Program-made: the position numbers and the translations under genes
Shown here: in pieces, positions 25,201-35,672 of the stretch
Layout: every line of letters begins with the position of its first letter
Position numbering within the stretch: position 1 is the stretch's first letter
The notes under the pieces: model-generated
Told to the model about the DNA's origin: nothing
The model's database searches: none
What the model saw: only the letters and a program-made list of their open reading frames with translations
Source: Leuctra nigra
Lineage: Eukaryota; Arthropoda; Insecta; Plecoptera; Leuctridae
DNA: 64,000 nt
Direction: 5' to 3'
Assembly (NCBI GenBank): GCA_934045905.1
Contig: OW203767.1
Location: 16,309,073 to 16,373,072, forward strand

Positions 25201-27988
25201 GGCTCGAACTTTTATGCTGGCTTCGGTATTGTTGATAACGGCGTTGAAGTCGGCCATGGCCAAGTCATGGTCACCAGTTAGGAGATAGAAAGTTGCACGA
25301 AGAAGCAAGGCTTCGGGCTTGTTGGAACCATCGGTGCTCTCAATTTCTTCTGCGCATGCGGCTATTACGTCATCATATTTTTGAAGTAGAAATGATTGTT
25401 TTGCCTGTGCATACCCTCTTAAGTCGGCCTCTGCCGAGTCGCTCTCTTTTTCTCGAGACAAGTTACTGGTTACTGGATCATCCGCAAAAGACGAGAAATA
25501 TGTTCTGACAAAGAACTTGGATGGCATAACAGGTTTCCGATCGGCCATCGACTCACGCGCGTGCTTTCTTCCCAACTCTTTCAGAACGCGGTCTGCTGAC
25601 AAAAGTACATTCTGGTTTTGGAATTGTTCCAGAATACAAGCAGATGTCAGGTCATCCAGACTGTGTTCAAGATCTTTAGTTACTTCATAAGCCTTGGCAC
25701 GGCGTTGTAAAGCCTTTACATATCTTGGATTCAATGCAATCGCTTCGGAACAGTCTTCGATAACCTTATTGTAGAGCTTCAGCTGTTCGTGTCCTGCAGC
25801 ACGGTTTTGATAAAAAGTTGACAAATCCTGAATTCTTTCCTTTGGACAAATCGAGATCGCTTTGCTGTAACACGATATCGCCTCTTCATAATTTCCAGAC
25901 TTAAATCGTTTATTACCTTCATCTTTATGGGCCAGGGCTTCTTTATACAGTGTGTCTTCTGCTGATATGAGATGATCGCCAGTGCCCTCCTCAACAGGCT
26001 GCGAGTGTGTGGGTTTGGTTTTTGACTTGGTCGATTTCTTTTCTCCTTCTGCGGAGTCACTCTTCTTCGAATAAAAATACACGCCGGCTCCACAAGCAAC
26101 TCCTCCACCCACAACTAACGCAATCGTCCATTTATTAATATTAAGCCAAGAATTATCATTAGAAACCGACGTCGCCATTGCCGCACAGTGGCCTTTCAGA
26201 AATGTGGGTGGTGGGCGGGGCGGGGCGGGGCGGGGGTAGAAATTCTGCAGTGGCAGCAGCATGCACTGTCCGTGCCGTTGAACACCAAACATTGTATAAA
26301 ATCAGGACGTCCACAAGGCAGTGAATGTTATGGGCGCGAGTTTACAAACACAAATCTTCATAATATAAATCACAACAAAACTTGTCAAAGTTTTCCCTAA
26401 AATTATAACAAAGTAAATTTACAGTAATACGTGGGGGGGCCAGTAGGTAAGTATTACTTCGAACTAGTGATGATAGGAATTAATTAGGTAATAAGTTGGT
26501 AACAAGTACATTTATTTTAAAAGAAACCCTGAAAGAGAAACCTTGAAAGAGAAACCCTTCTCTTTAGATCACAGAGCTCAAATAATAATATATTGTAGGT
26601 AGTTAAACTTATGATATCATTATTAGAATTCGCCTGGATAAATTATTTATCTAATTACGCTGAAATATCCAATCATTTGAATAATTTCCAAATATGTGCA
26701 AATTAACTTACCTTTTTGTATATTTTAGTGTTGTAATCCGATGACATGAGCACCCAGTTGAAGTGTGCAGGAGAAACGGAACTAGAGAGGAAGTACGGGC
26801 GCTGGTAAAACTTCCTCAGTGCCTTCACTGCATGGATATCGCAGTTTTGCCTGGGCACATGAATCAGTAGATATTTTATTTAGAATCCATCTTTACAACA
26901 TATAACTAATAAAGAATCAAGTGTAAATGACTCACCAATGCACAAACCACTTGTCAACCTTTGGGTTTTGAATGCGTTTGAGGAATGCATGAAGGTCTGA
27001 CGAGCCAGGACGCAGATTAGTTGTCAAAATGCACGGAACTGTGTCTGCTAACTTGTCATCTTTTGAATAAACCTAGGTGAAATAAAATTATATTACTGCT
27101 AGGTACTTTTTAAAAAAAAAATACTAAAGACCAGCAACAATTACTTTCAATTTCACTTCTAAAAAAAAAAAATTTGGCAATGATTTTGTTTGTGCCGTGA
27201 AATCGTGAACAAGTACCCACAGCTTTTAATTTTTAATGTTGCACATTATCAGAATAGTACCTCACCTGCGTAATATTATCAAACCAAAAGTCATCAGTAT
27301 TCATCACTGCCCAGGTTTCCATGGCATCGACAACAATGAGTGGTGCATCCCGACTCAGATATCCATCCAGCAAGTGGTCGTAACCAACATTGTCCAAACG
27401 GTCGACATTCTCAAGCGCTTCACAAGACTAGAGAAAACATTACGATTTAGACTCAAGACAAAAACGTGACCTACTCATTTCTGGAATTAAAAAGTTACTT
27501 ACTACGCAATCTTCTTCGGTGATGGTATATTCAGCGTAGTAGGGATTTGTTACAAGGCATGTGTCGTAAAACAGTGAGGTCCAATCCCAGAATGGAAGCA
27601 ACTGAAATTAACAAGAATTTTTATTGCCTTGTTAAACGTAATAAGTTTATGTAATTTTAGTAAGTATGTTGTTAACTCTTACCTTAATCATGAAAAGCCG
27701 TCCAATTGCAGTGGCATGAACGGTCAAAGTTGTCACTTGGGCCATGAAATAGACGAACACAGCAATCATCAGCAGAGCAACAATTACTTTTAATACTTTT
27801 TTGAAAAAATTCTTCCTCAAAGCTGAAACCAATGGAGCACAAATCACATCCATTTCGGCCTCTGAGAAGCCAACTTGTTGACAGTAGTGGTAGAAGGACA
27901 TCAACTCTTCATCGAGCATCTTGAGTTTCTCTTGATGTTCCATTTCCTTTTGCTTTTTCTGAGATCGGGTAACTCGCAATGCAGCCAT
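22211..27988 (-). CDS. Single-pass membrane protein with JmjC/cupin-like domain (7 exons)
   Basis: Exons on the minus strand: 27683-27988, 27503-27601, 27266-27427, 26936-27072, 26712-26850, 23240-23369, 22211-22314. All joins keep phase and total 359 codons with TAA. The start is the first in-frame ATG after an upstream stop. Residues 1-60 are charged and cytosolic-like; 65-85 form a membrane helix (VLKVIVALLMIAVFVYF). The rest resembles a cupin_8/JmjC-type fold: YLSRDAPLIVVDA, FYQRPYFLSSS, LAQLRGSTSFKLTPHNPC, LGDLQEGEMLVFTNF. I do not see an obvious HxD iron-binding motif, so catalysis is doubtful. I recognise the fold pattern, not a named gene. The fifth intron (23370-26711) contains Tom70 on the same strand. 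Start codons of this gene and the MEAK7-like gene are 409 bp apart, head to head. Confidence 0.8.
22802..23225. mobile_element. Non-autonomous hAT-type element with 8-bp TSD
   Basis: 424 bp, ends TAGAGATGGGATGATTCC and GGAATCCAATCATCTCCACTCTA-type, flanked by an exact 8-bp repeat ATTTTGGT (22794-22801 and 23226-23233). It lies in the last intron of the JmjC-like gene. On that gene's strand the insertion point is at intron position +7, directly after the GTAAGA donor at 23234-23239. Confidence 0.87.
24466..26178 (-). CDS. Tom70: Mitochondrial import receptor subunit TOM70
   Basis: TOM70 is the outer-membrane receptor that takes hydrophobic precursors and carrier proteins from Hsp70/Hsp90 and hands them to the TOM pore. 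The 570-residue product has a short N-terminus, a membrane anchor at about residues 18-36 (WTIALVVGGGVACGAGVYFY), a lysine/serine linker, then TPR repeats beginning with EALAHKDEGNKRFKSGNYEE (clamp domain). C-terminal TPRs continue to LGTIEVQRGNLKLAVELFDK. Length is close to the usual ~600. I chose the ATG of MATSVSND, which has a purine-rich context. The frame runs upstream to 26292 but that part is proline-rich low-complexity translated from a GC-box region. The gene is intronless and nested in an intron of the JmjC-like gene, same strand. Confidence 0.95.
   Translation of the reverse strand: MATSVSNDNSWLNINKWTIALVVGGGVACGAGVYFYSKKSDSAEGEKKSTKSKTKPTHSQPVEEGTGDHLISAEDTLYKEALAHKDEGNKRFKSGNYEEAISCYSKAISICPKERIQDLSTFYQNRAAGHEQLKLYNKVIEDCSEAIALNPRYVKALQRRAKAYEVTKDLEHSLDDLTSACILEQFQNQNVLLSADRVLKELGRKHARESMADRKPVMPSKFFVRTYFSSFADDPVTSNLSREKESDSAEADLRGYAQAKQSFLLQKYDDVIAACAEEIESTDGSNKPEALLLRATFYLLTGDHDLAMADFNAVINNTEASIKVRANALIKRASLHMQLENPDQTIDDFNAAADLDPSNSDVFHHRGQVHLLMDKTTEAMSDFNKAVTLNPNFPVAFVQKCYTDYRYAFTTRNLEKLEDVMKSFQEAIRKFPNCCECYTLYAQVLSDRQEYEKADEHFEMAIKVEPENATIYVHRALLQLQWNGDVEKAIDMINLAIRVDDRCEFAYETLGTIEVQRGNLKLAVELFDKAIPLAKTELERSHLFALRGASITQAKASERLGISIESMQTL
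26213..26236. promoter_or_regulatory. GC-box repeat just upstream of Tom70
   Basis: Consecutive GGGGC units (GGGCGGGGCGGGGCGGGG...) about 40 bp upstream of the Tom70 ATG. They resemble overlapping Sp1/KLF GC boxes and have G-quadruplex potential on the plus strand. The short distance to the ATG means it may lie in the 5'UTR or core promoter. Confidence 0.5.
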
Positions 27989-28397
27989 TATAAGAGCTGT
28001 AAATCGTTTTGTTTGTGCTGACAACTCGGCAGTTCGTTCACGACGCTTATGTGGCGAGATAAGCAATGGACAAGGAAAATAATATTGATCGGTTTGTAAA
28101 TGAAAGCATGGAGCGCGCGCACACGAAGCAATTCAAACTTCTAACTATATTATATGTTCATATTGTTATGAGTTCATATTAACGGCAAACTTTCATTAAT
28201 TATACATTATTCTTCATAATATCTTTTATAATTTGTAAGTGAAATTAATTTCAAGCAATTATTATTTTCGTTTAAGATTAAACTTGATCTGTTTTGATTT
28301 TGCGAATCAGCCGTTTCCGGTTTCATTCTAACCCCACAAAGTGTTGTGAAAGCACTTGTTATCGTAGAGGTGTTCGAGTGATTTGAAAATCCTGGTT
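27989..28397. promoter_or_regulatory. Divergent promoter region (JmjC-like gene / MEAK7-like gene)
   Basis: 409 bp between the two start codons, so both genes probably share a bidirectional promoter. No clear TATA box on either side. The translated region just upstream of 27988 stays open to about 28135 but has no ATG. Confidence 0.5.
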
Positions 28398-31300
28398 ATG
28401 GGTAACCATCACAGTCATGAACCTGGGCCCAAAACTACTCCCATACCTCGTACCACATCTGCGCCAAACATACAGTCTACCCAAATCGTTCCTATTGACA
28501 AACTTGCAAAGGTTAGTACTACTCCTACGCCTATTTTGACAGAAAGGTATAATAGACACATCGTAGGAGGTTTCACCTGAACAGTGGCCTTTGTTCTTCT
28601 TACGTAAGATTAGGCCACCGACGTACCTACTGTAATTTTGTCATTAACTAGCAGAACTAAAGATCCTTCTGTCATTGTATTATTAATTGTAATGTCACCT
28701 AGGAGAGTTGTACCCAAGCTGGTTCCAAAATTGTTAGCTAACAAAGTTGTAGGTAGGCTTGACAACTATGATTATCCATTTATGATCTCTAAAGATAACA
28801 CTACCTAGAATTTACTAAGATGTGTTATTTATAAACAAGTGCGATGTTAACTCACAATTGACGAAATATGAATGTTAAACACGAAAACTTAGATGGACTG
28901 CCAGTCCATTGTTAGACCTGACCACTGATACCTAATGCAGAAGTATCGGACAAAGTTTTCTGGCAATGCTACATGTTATGGTTTGACAGGTCTTCCATTA
29001 TTTATGTTGCTGTTACTGTCAATGGTGGGTTGGCCTTTAATCAGCGATATAGTAGTAATAATACACATTTTTTCCTTGTAGATCTTGACGGAGAAGAGTT
29101 CTCAGGAAGAATCAGTTCATGGAATCACCTGTCGTGTCTTTGTCGTAAGTTTCAATTTCTGTTTATAATTATGAAACATCTGATTTATGATGCCTAGTTG
29201 TAATCATACTGTCATCATAGTCTATTATGGATACTTGGATCGAGTTCATTATGATAATTCTAAAATTTGTTATAGAAATATGTATTTCCTCACTATCCTG
29301 ATTTGGCCGAGAGATTGTTTAAATATTTCCGGTCTTTTGACGAAAGCACAAAGCACCAATGGATTTCTTATTCGGACTTCTGCATCCAAGCTGAGCAGTT
29401 TGTTGGCGTTATTGCTGAAGGTCCACAAATAAAAATATTTCTGAAGGTATGTTTTCTTCGTGAAACTGATTTTTACTAGTAAATTTATCTCATTATTATT
29501 TGTTCAATATTCAAATTATTGATACACCCCAATTGATTCACACAAGTTCTAAAAAATATGAATATTCGGTACCTATTTGGTATTATTTCTTCAATCCCAT
29601 AACTCTAAAATTAAAATTAATAGGTTGTAGATTAAATTGATTAAATGATGACAGATGTATACGGAAGGAACGGATATCACTCAAGACGAGTTCCAAAATC
29701 TTCTGACAGCAACGTACAAGTTGGCGATGGACTTTTATCCAGAGGGAACCCGTACCTGTATTAAGATGCACGAAACACTCCAAACAGTTATTGATGCCGC
29801 CGTAAGTATATTTTCTAAGATTTCGGGATTTCTAAATCAAACTTAATAATGCAGGAAGTTCATTTTGTGGAACATTTCAGTTTCATCGCAAAGCCACGCT
29901 TCCCCTCTCATATCTGGCGCATTGGATTGAAGAGAATTGCCCTCGTCTTCTTATATGCATGTATCGGTACGTCGTCCACGTTCTGAGCACTGCATATCGA
30001 GCCGTAGGACAACCGCAGGTTGATAACGGACCAGTCGTAAGTTTTTTTTACACCGCAATACATAATTGTAGAATGTGTTGACTTTTGGGTTTGTATAAAT
30101 GAAGTGATTTTAATTCTGTCTGGGCATTCAAACATTTCTAAAAAAGGTTATGAAACATTTTTGTTACATACTTCACTGAGTGATTTCTTGCTCAACTAGA
30201 TTCTAGGTACCTACCTACTATATTATTTCTTCAAGCTTCTTGGTTTACCATTTTCTTCCTCCCTCATTACCATTCATCTAGGGGTGGGAAAATCGTTAAA
30301 TTTTGTTCAGTTGAAACACCAGAAGAAGTTATGTTTAAAAACATGTGAAGACCATGAAAATGCTGTCAGTGATATTACTTCTTCTCTCTACCTACTTTCA
30401 AGAGAATTTGTGATAGAGGCTAGGTAGTACCTGGAGCCCTATTCTAAAACATGAAAATTCCCAATTCTGATGGAATTCGATTTCTTGCAATGTTAATCCT
30501 TATGGCCATGTCCAGATTCTATCAGGAATGGAATTGGGAAAACGTTCTAGATTAGGCCCCCTGTTGAAATTGTGCATAGCACAGGACATCTTCGAGATTC
30601 CTCTCTTCATTACTATCAAAATAAATAGACATAAAAAGTCAACGAGTTCAACACAATATTTTAAATATTACAATTAAACAGCACATTTATGTTTAAAGTT
30701 TAAACGTTTAAACCAGCGGTCGCCAACCTTTTGGACCTCGCGGACCACTTATATGACAATTTTATATCTCGGGGACCACTCAGGCGCGTAAAATACGTAT
30801 GACGGGAAATACGATTGGTGAGGGAGACAATGGGGGGTCTGGGGGGAGGGCCCCCCAGCACCAAGCGGGTCCGGGGCGCTTAGCCCCGGAAATTTTTGGT
30901 TTTCAGGAAGTCATTTGGCGCGTTTCTACGCTATTTCAGCCAACTTTTTTTCCAGAAAAAGCGTTTAAAATAACTCTTATAGGTATTGGAAAAATACTCG
31001 GAAACTGATATTATTTTCATTATAGAGCTAGTGAATACGTATAGTTGGTAGGTAGATACTTTGTAAAGGCATTATTACGTATTGAAACATGTCCGAATTC
31101 AATACATTTGTGTTGTGCCATTTTTCTAAATTAAATAAATTGCATGGAAACTTAAAAGTAAACTTCCAATTTTCTCTGCGGACCACCAAAATTTTCTCGC
31201 GGACCACCAGTGGTCCGCGGACCACCGGTTGGCGATCGCTGGTTTAAACACACAGTTGACCTTTAAACTAGTAAACGTCTCACATTCATCCACATTCATA

Positions 31301-34300
31301 CATTCGTTATCTTCATCCACATTCATACATTGTCAATTTGTCATGATGTTTTTCTTTCACTCTGCTCGACCTTGAATTTAACTGCATGGATCTTGACATG
31401 TTCTCAGGGCATGGACCTCAGCACCCCCGTCCTTGAGCGGGAGATTGACTTCAGCACTCAGGGCGACGACGTAATCTTGCCGCTGTCTCAAGTGTGGTTG
31501 CTGGCAACAACTTTGTCGCAGGTTTACACAAAACCGTCGCAACACCACTCTCCAACGAGCTCTGCTGTTGGTCTCTCGTCCCAGACGTTCATTGCCAAGA
31601 TCGTACGTGTTATTAAATCAATATTATTTAGTACAAAGTTTTACCTACTCTAGGTCCTACGCACAATAATAAGAATATTCAATATACACTCAATCCCCCA
31701 TAATGGTTTGAACTGACAGTTTAGAAAGTCATTTTAACGAAAAATCATAAATTAATTGTAAAAATTGAAAATGATTTGACTAGGTAAGTGTCAGGGAGCT
31801 TACACACTATAGTAATAGTTGGTAATGTTGACCTTGAAAATGGCTATATTGCCACGACTTTTCGGCAGTTGTTGCGCTGCCATCTTCAGGTGAAGTGTTG
31901 GGCTTATCAGAGCCAACATCACTGGCATGTACTAGGTACCTGCTGTAATTATAATTTCTTGCAAAAATTAAAATGTTAAAAAGATGTTAAAATTTAAATC
32001 TTCATATCAATTTTCCAAGAAAAGTGACCTTTCAAAACTGGATAGATTGATTGGAAAGTAAAATTAACATAAATTAACATTAGGCTAAAGCCATGTTCTT
32101 AAACTAAATTCTGTTCCAGCTTGGCTCCATTTGTCCATCGCACTGGGTGCAAATCTACAACAGCAATCAACATGGACTGGGAGCTAATAGGTGAGCGACG
32201 AAGAGTAACTTACCTTAAGCGTCTTTAATACCCCTTGTTGGTGCTTAAACAACTCTACAAGTAGAATACATATTTATCTCTTAATTATTATGAGTGACAG
32301 ATTGGAAAATAAATGATGATAAAAAAAATTGCTATATGATGAGCCAACTCTCATAATATCCTACTTCTAATACCTATTATTGATTGAAAAATGTGATAGA
32401 ACCGATGATTGTTGTTGTCACAGGTTTCTTCACCACGTGTTGAACTATCGCAGCCCGTCACTGATGTTCCTCCGAGGCGAGCAGGGGGTCAAGTTCTGCC
32501 TAGCCTCGAGCACGGAATGGCGGGAAACGCACCAATACTGGGGCGGTGAAGAGTGTTGCATCCTGCAGATGGCTCCCAACTACCATGTCGTAGAACGTGA
32601 GTACATATTTCAACCAGATAAGGACAGTACAGGGAGATCAGTAGTACAGTAACGGAAATATATTCAGTAAACGCTCCTCTCATCCCCCACCACATTCAAA
32701 CAACTTTACCAGCGTTACGGGCTGAGAGGGAGGAGCCTAAACTTACGTAAATGCATGGAAAGGGAGAAAGAGCGTTTACGGAATATATTTCCATGACTGT
32801 GCATAGCTCTGCACCTCAGAGGTAGAAGGTCGGAAGTCAATTTCCTCGATTTTGGATTGCACTCTTCTGGAATGATGTAATCAAGTTCTACAAAAGATTA
32901 CATCATAAACTATTGGAACACTTTGGTGGGAGAATTGTCGGCGGCATTGCCTACTGGGTAAAAAATAAAATTCAACCACTTGCAGTCTCAATGCCCAGTT
33001 TGTACCTATCCATCTAAAGGTATAAATTTAAGTTTATGTACGGCACTGATTAAATGCTACTACATATGAAAACTTGTTCTTATATAAATCCAATCCTTTA
33101 GTACATTTACAATACATTAAAATATACCTAAAATATTGGAAGTTGGAACCTTTCCACGTCAATTAGTTTATGTTAACTTTTCTTTTGAATTACTCTCCTT
33201 ATTGAAAGAGAGGAGAGCATTTTGTTCAGCTTCTGTATGATGTAGTTACGTAGTGCACGTCTATGTTTTCTCTCTTTGATATGTGAGGAGTGGTATTACG
33301 AATTAAAATGGCCCTGTCTCCTCTGGCCTGGGTATAATTTTAACTCCAAGATTTTTGTCCCCCCCCCCCCCCCCCACACACAAAAGTCTGAATTCGAGAC
33401 TGGAGGTATTAAGACAGTATGGTGATCAATTGTACTCAAAATATTATGTTTGAATTAGGTGGTCCCAAGTTACTGTACTTGAACACATCAATCCGAGGCT
33501 ATCCAAAGGGCATCCGGGGTGGTTCCGACCCACGTAAACCGGCTATAGATGTCAACGAGGGTTTCACCATCGTCACGTACTGCGGCATTCCCTATCCGTT
33601 GCACAGTGTGGAGGTTTGGGGATGTGGGACTCCGCAATCAAGGTCAGTCTTCTCTCATATTCAATCCAAAAGCTGGCGTAAATTAGAATTCAAATAAAAT
33701 TCAATACTAAATTTGTCAAAGTAACATTGTAAATTTAAATTGAAGTTTTTGAAGTTTGGCTAAAATTGAAGTTTAACAAAATTGAAGTTGAAGTTCAATG
33801 GGATGATTTGGCTGAAACTTTGTAAGATTGGGGACAATGTTGGTCGTAATGACTTTGCGAAATTTCAAATTGATCAAACCAACCAATAGCAAGACAATTT
33901 TTAAAAAATTTGAACCAATCCGCGGATTTCCAAAAAATTAGAGTCTGCAACGCCCATAAATGGTCTGTACATGTATACCTAGTGCAGAATTTCAGCTCGA
34001 TTGAAGAAAAACTGTACCTGTAGGTATAGCCTCAGTAACAGAACAAAAATAAAAAAAAACAGATGTCCGTGCCAAAAGGAGTTGCTTGCTTCGCTTGCTC
34101 AAAAAGTAATGCTTTTTTGGATGAAAATTTAAATTGGCTTTGCTGTGATTTTGCTAATTTTAGTCCGACTTTTGCCCTATAAATATGTTGAGAACTTGAG
34201 ATAGACTAATAATAAATAATGTTTACACTAACATCATAGAATAATAAAGCTAACATGCATTTTGGAAACCCTCTTGCCAAACTTCAAAGCAGATTGCAGA

Positions 34301-35672
34301 TAATTGTTTCTCCCGCACATCGTCCTTCGGGAATAAATGAAAGGAGGGTCCATCTGCAGCTGTTGATTCTTTGTTTGAACATTGAGGAACACTACAGTAT
34401 CGATTTGCTGCTTTTGGTTTGCTTTTAATAGGTAAATTCACCGGTTGAACATCAATTTACAGATGAAAACAAATAAAAAACAAGTGAATTTTGACCTACA
34501 TAGGCTAGTTGGCGAAGCAGCCTCCAGATGTCGACTCCTTTGATTTTAAACGCGAATAGACTAGAGCAGATGCGAGGAGAGGAACTGACAGAAAAAGACG
34601 AGTTTAAATATCTAGGCAGTGTATTGGCAAAGGATGGAAAGGTGGACAAGGAGATCGAGAGGAGGGTGAGAGCAGCAGAAGTGTTTTACCAGAGTGTAAG
34701 GAAGCTACTGTGGAATGAAGATGTGCCCCAGAGGTGTAAGATATAACTGTACAAAACCTACTAGGTATGTACCAATCTTAACATATGCAGCAGTAACTTG
34801 GCCAATGGGAGGGAAGGAAGAAATGAAAATGCAAGCTGCGGAAATGAAGTTCCTGAGAAGTGTGGCAGGGGTGACGATGATGGACAAGGTGAGGAATGCA
34901 AAGATTAGAAAGGACCTAGAAGTGGAGTCTCTTAGATTTAAACTTGGAAAAGAGAGGCTAAGATGGTACGGACATATGAAGAGGATGGGAGAAGAGAGGA
35001 TACCATATAGAGAGGCAGAGCGTGCAGCCATGGGTGGCAGAAGAAAGGCAGGAAGACCTAGAACTAAATGGATGAACGGAATAGAGGCAGCCGCAGAAGA
35101 AAGAGGAGAGTGTTGGGGAGTAATTACAACAGAGAAGTGGTGGGAAGACAGAGAGAGATGGAGGGAACTGGTGGAAAGAGAGGAGCCTGAAGAAGTGGAA
35201 GAAGAGATTGAAGAAGTGTGGAGTGTCGGACTTGGCAAGTCGGCTCTAAGATCACAAGTGCCCTAGAACATTGGTGGGATCATCCCACCCCCTGACCCGA
35301 CAATAGTTGGAAGCAGGGTCGCGATATTTATTTATATTGGAATCAATGTCTATTTCAATCATTGTCTATTGTGTTTCCAGAGACAATCAGTTGGACCTGA
35401 AGAAGTGGCAAGTGACTCAAGCGGAGAAGCAGCGCCAAGTGAAGATCAAAGCCAGTGACTGGGTCGACCATCCGGACCGCTACCTGCTCGAACTTGCTGG
35501 TCGAACCTCATACAACTCGGACAACAATGCCCCAAGCACCTCGGCCAACAGCGGCCCGAGCACCTCGGCCAACAGCGCTCCAAGCAAGTCAGCCAACAGC
35601 GCTTCCAGCACCTCGGCCAACGATGCCCCAAACTCTTCGTCCAAAACGTCGCCTGGGAACTTGAAATCTTGA
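28398..35672 (+). CDS. MEAK7: MEAK7-like TLDc-domain protein (10 exons)
   Basis: MEAK7 (TLDC1) is a lysosome-associated TLDc protein linked to mTOR signalling. Exons: 28398-28511, 29082-29144, 29276-29446, 29655-29801, 29881-30036, 31408-31602, 32120-32190, 32424-32596, 33459-33642, 35381-35672. All phases match and give 521 residues. The start MGNHHS fits an N-myristoylation signal, as in vertebrate MEAK7. The middle is helical. The TLDc domain runs from about residue 270 to 425 with WVQIYNSNQHGLGANRFL, IDVNEGFTIVTYCGIPYP and VEVWGCG. The tail LDLKKWQ...DWVDHPDRYLLELAG fits the family C-terminus, after which this protein adds a repeated Ser/Thr/Ala tail (four 24-bp units coding PSTSANS-like octapeptides, 35525-35620) before TGA. 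Longer than the ~456-residue human protein. Confidence 0.85.
30435..30561. mobile_element. Short inverted-repeat element in a MEAK7 intron
   Basis: Ends GAGCCCTATTCTAAAACATG and, inverted with mismatches, ACGTTCTAGATTAGGCCCC. The arms continue as AATTCCCAATTC / GAATTGGGAA. About 127 bp; target duplication not resolved. Confidence 0.55.
30714..31241. mobile_element. Non-autonomous hAT-type element with palindromic 8-bp TSD
   Basis: 528 bp. Ends CAGCGGTCGCCAACC and GGTTGGCGATCGCTG, with subterminal GCGGACCAC / GTGGTCCGC repeats. Flanked by exact GTTTAAAC (30706-30713, 31242-31249). The CAGCGGTCGCCAACC-type terminus is common among hAT MITEs in many animals. Located in the MEAK7 intron before exon 31408. 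Confidence 0.85.
31852..31896 (-). other. Hammerhead-like motif, possible Penelope-type remnant
   Basis: On the minus strand: CTGAAGA, a GGCAG / CTGCC stem with an eight-base loop, then GAAA. This order matches the CUGANGA-stemII-GAAA core of a hammerhead ribozyme. Similar sequences accompany Penelope-like elements. A convincing stem III and cleavage triplet are not visible, so the motif may be decayed or coincidental. Confidence 0.3.
32646..32800. mobile_element. Short inverted-repeat element in a MEAK7 intron
   Basis: Ends ACAGTAACGGAAATATATTC and GGAATATATTTCCATGACTGT-type, the arms continuing as AGTAAACGCTC / GAGCGTTTAC. About 155 bp; no clear target duplication. Confidence 0.65.
33359..33375 (+). 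repeat. poly-C run, 17 nt
   Basis: Seventeen C residues followed by ACACACAC, in the intron before the MEAK7 exon at 33459. Confidence 0.85.
33780..34115 (-). repeat. Interspersed repeat, GAGCGAGCG family, copy b
   Basis: Opposite-strand relative of the repeat at 62480-63115. Shared motifs include TTGGTCGTAATGACTT (its complement lies near 62730-62745), AAATTTCAAATTGA and the end motif GCTTGCTTCGCTTGCTC. In the last MEAK7 intron. Confidence 0.45.
34250..34459 (-). pseudogene. THAP-type zinc-finger fragment
   Basis: A minus-strand frame reads RYCSVPQCSNKES...GPSFHLFPKD, the first half of a THAP domain (C-x4-C then FHLFPKD). The expected tryptophan and the C-x2-H end are missing and the frame stops soon after. 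Likely a remnant of a P-element-like (THAP) transposase. No ATG near the start. Confidence 0.4.
34500..35325 (+). mobile_element. Non-LTR retrotransposon 3' fragment (frameshifted)
   Basis: Plus-strand frames read EFKYLGSVLAKDGKVDKEIE, FYQSVRKLLWNEDVPQRC and, after a frame break near 34745, AAEMKFLRSVAGVT...RLRWYGHMKRMGEERIP...GRPRTKW. This is the region after the RT active site of the same broad family as the copies at 6493-7482 and 59770-60225, but more divergent. The 3' end also contains CCCACCCCCTGACCC, shared with those copies. Lies in the last MEAK7 intron in sense orientation. Confidence 0.8.

Noticed and set aside
26179..26292. Upstream extension of the Tom70 frame
   Set aside because: Proline-rich translation of a GC-box repeat with no resemblance to Tom70; the ATG at 26178 begins the conserved protein.
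27989..28135. Open frame upstream of the JmjC-like start
   Set aside because: It stays open but has no ATG before an upstream stop, so the start at 27988 was kept.
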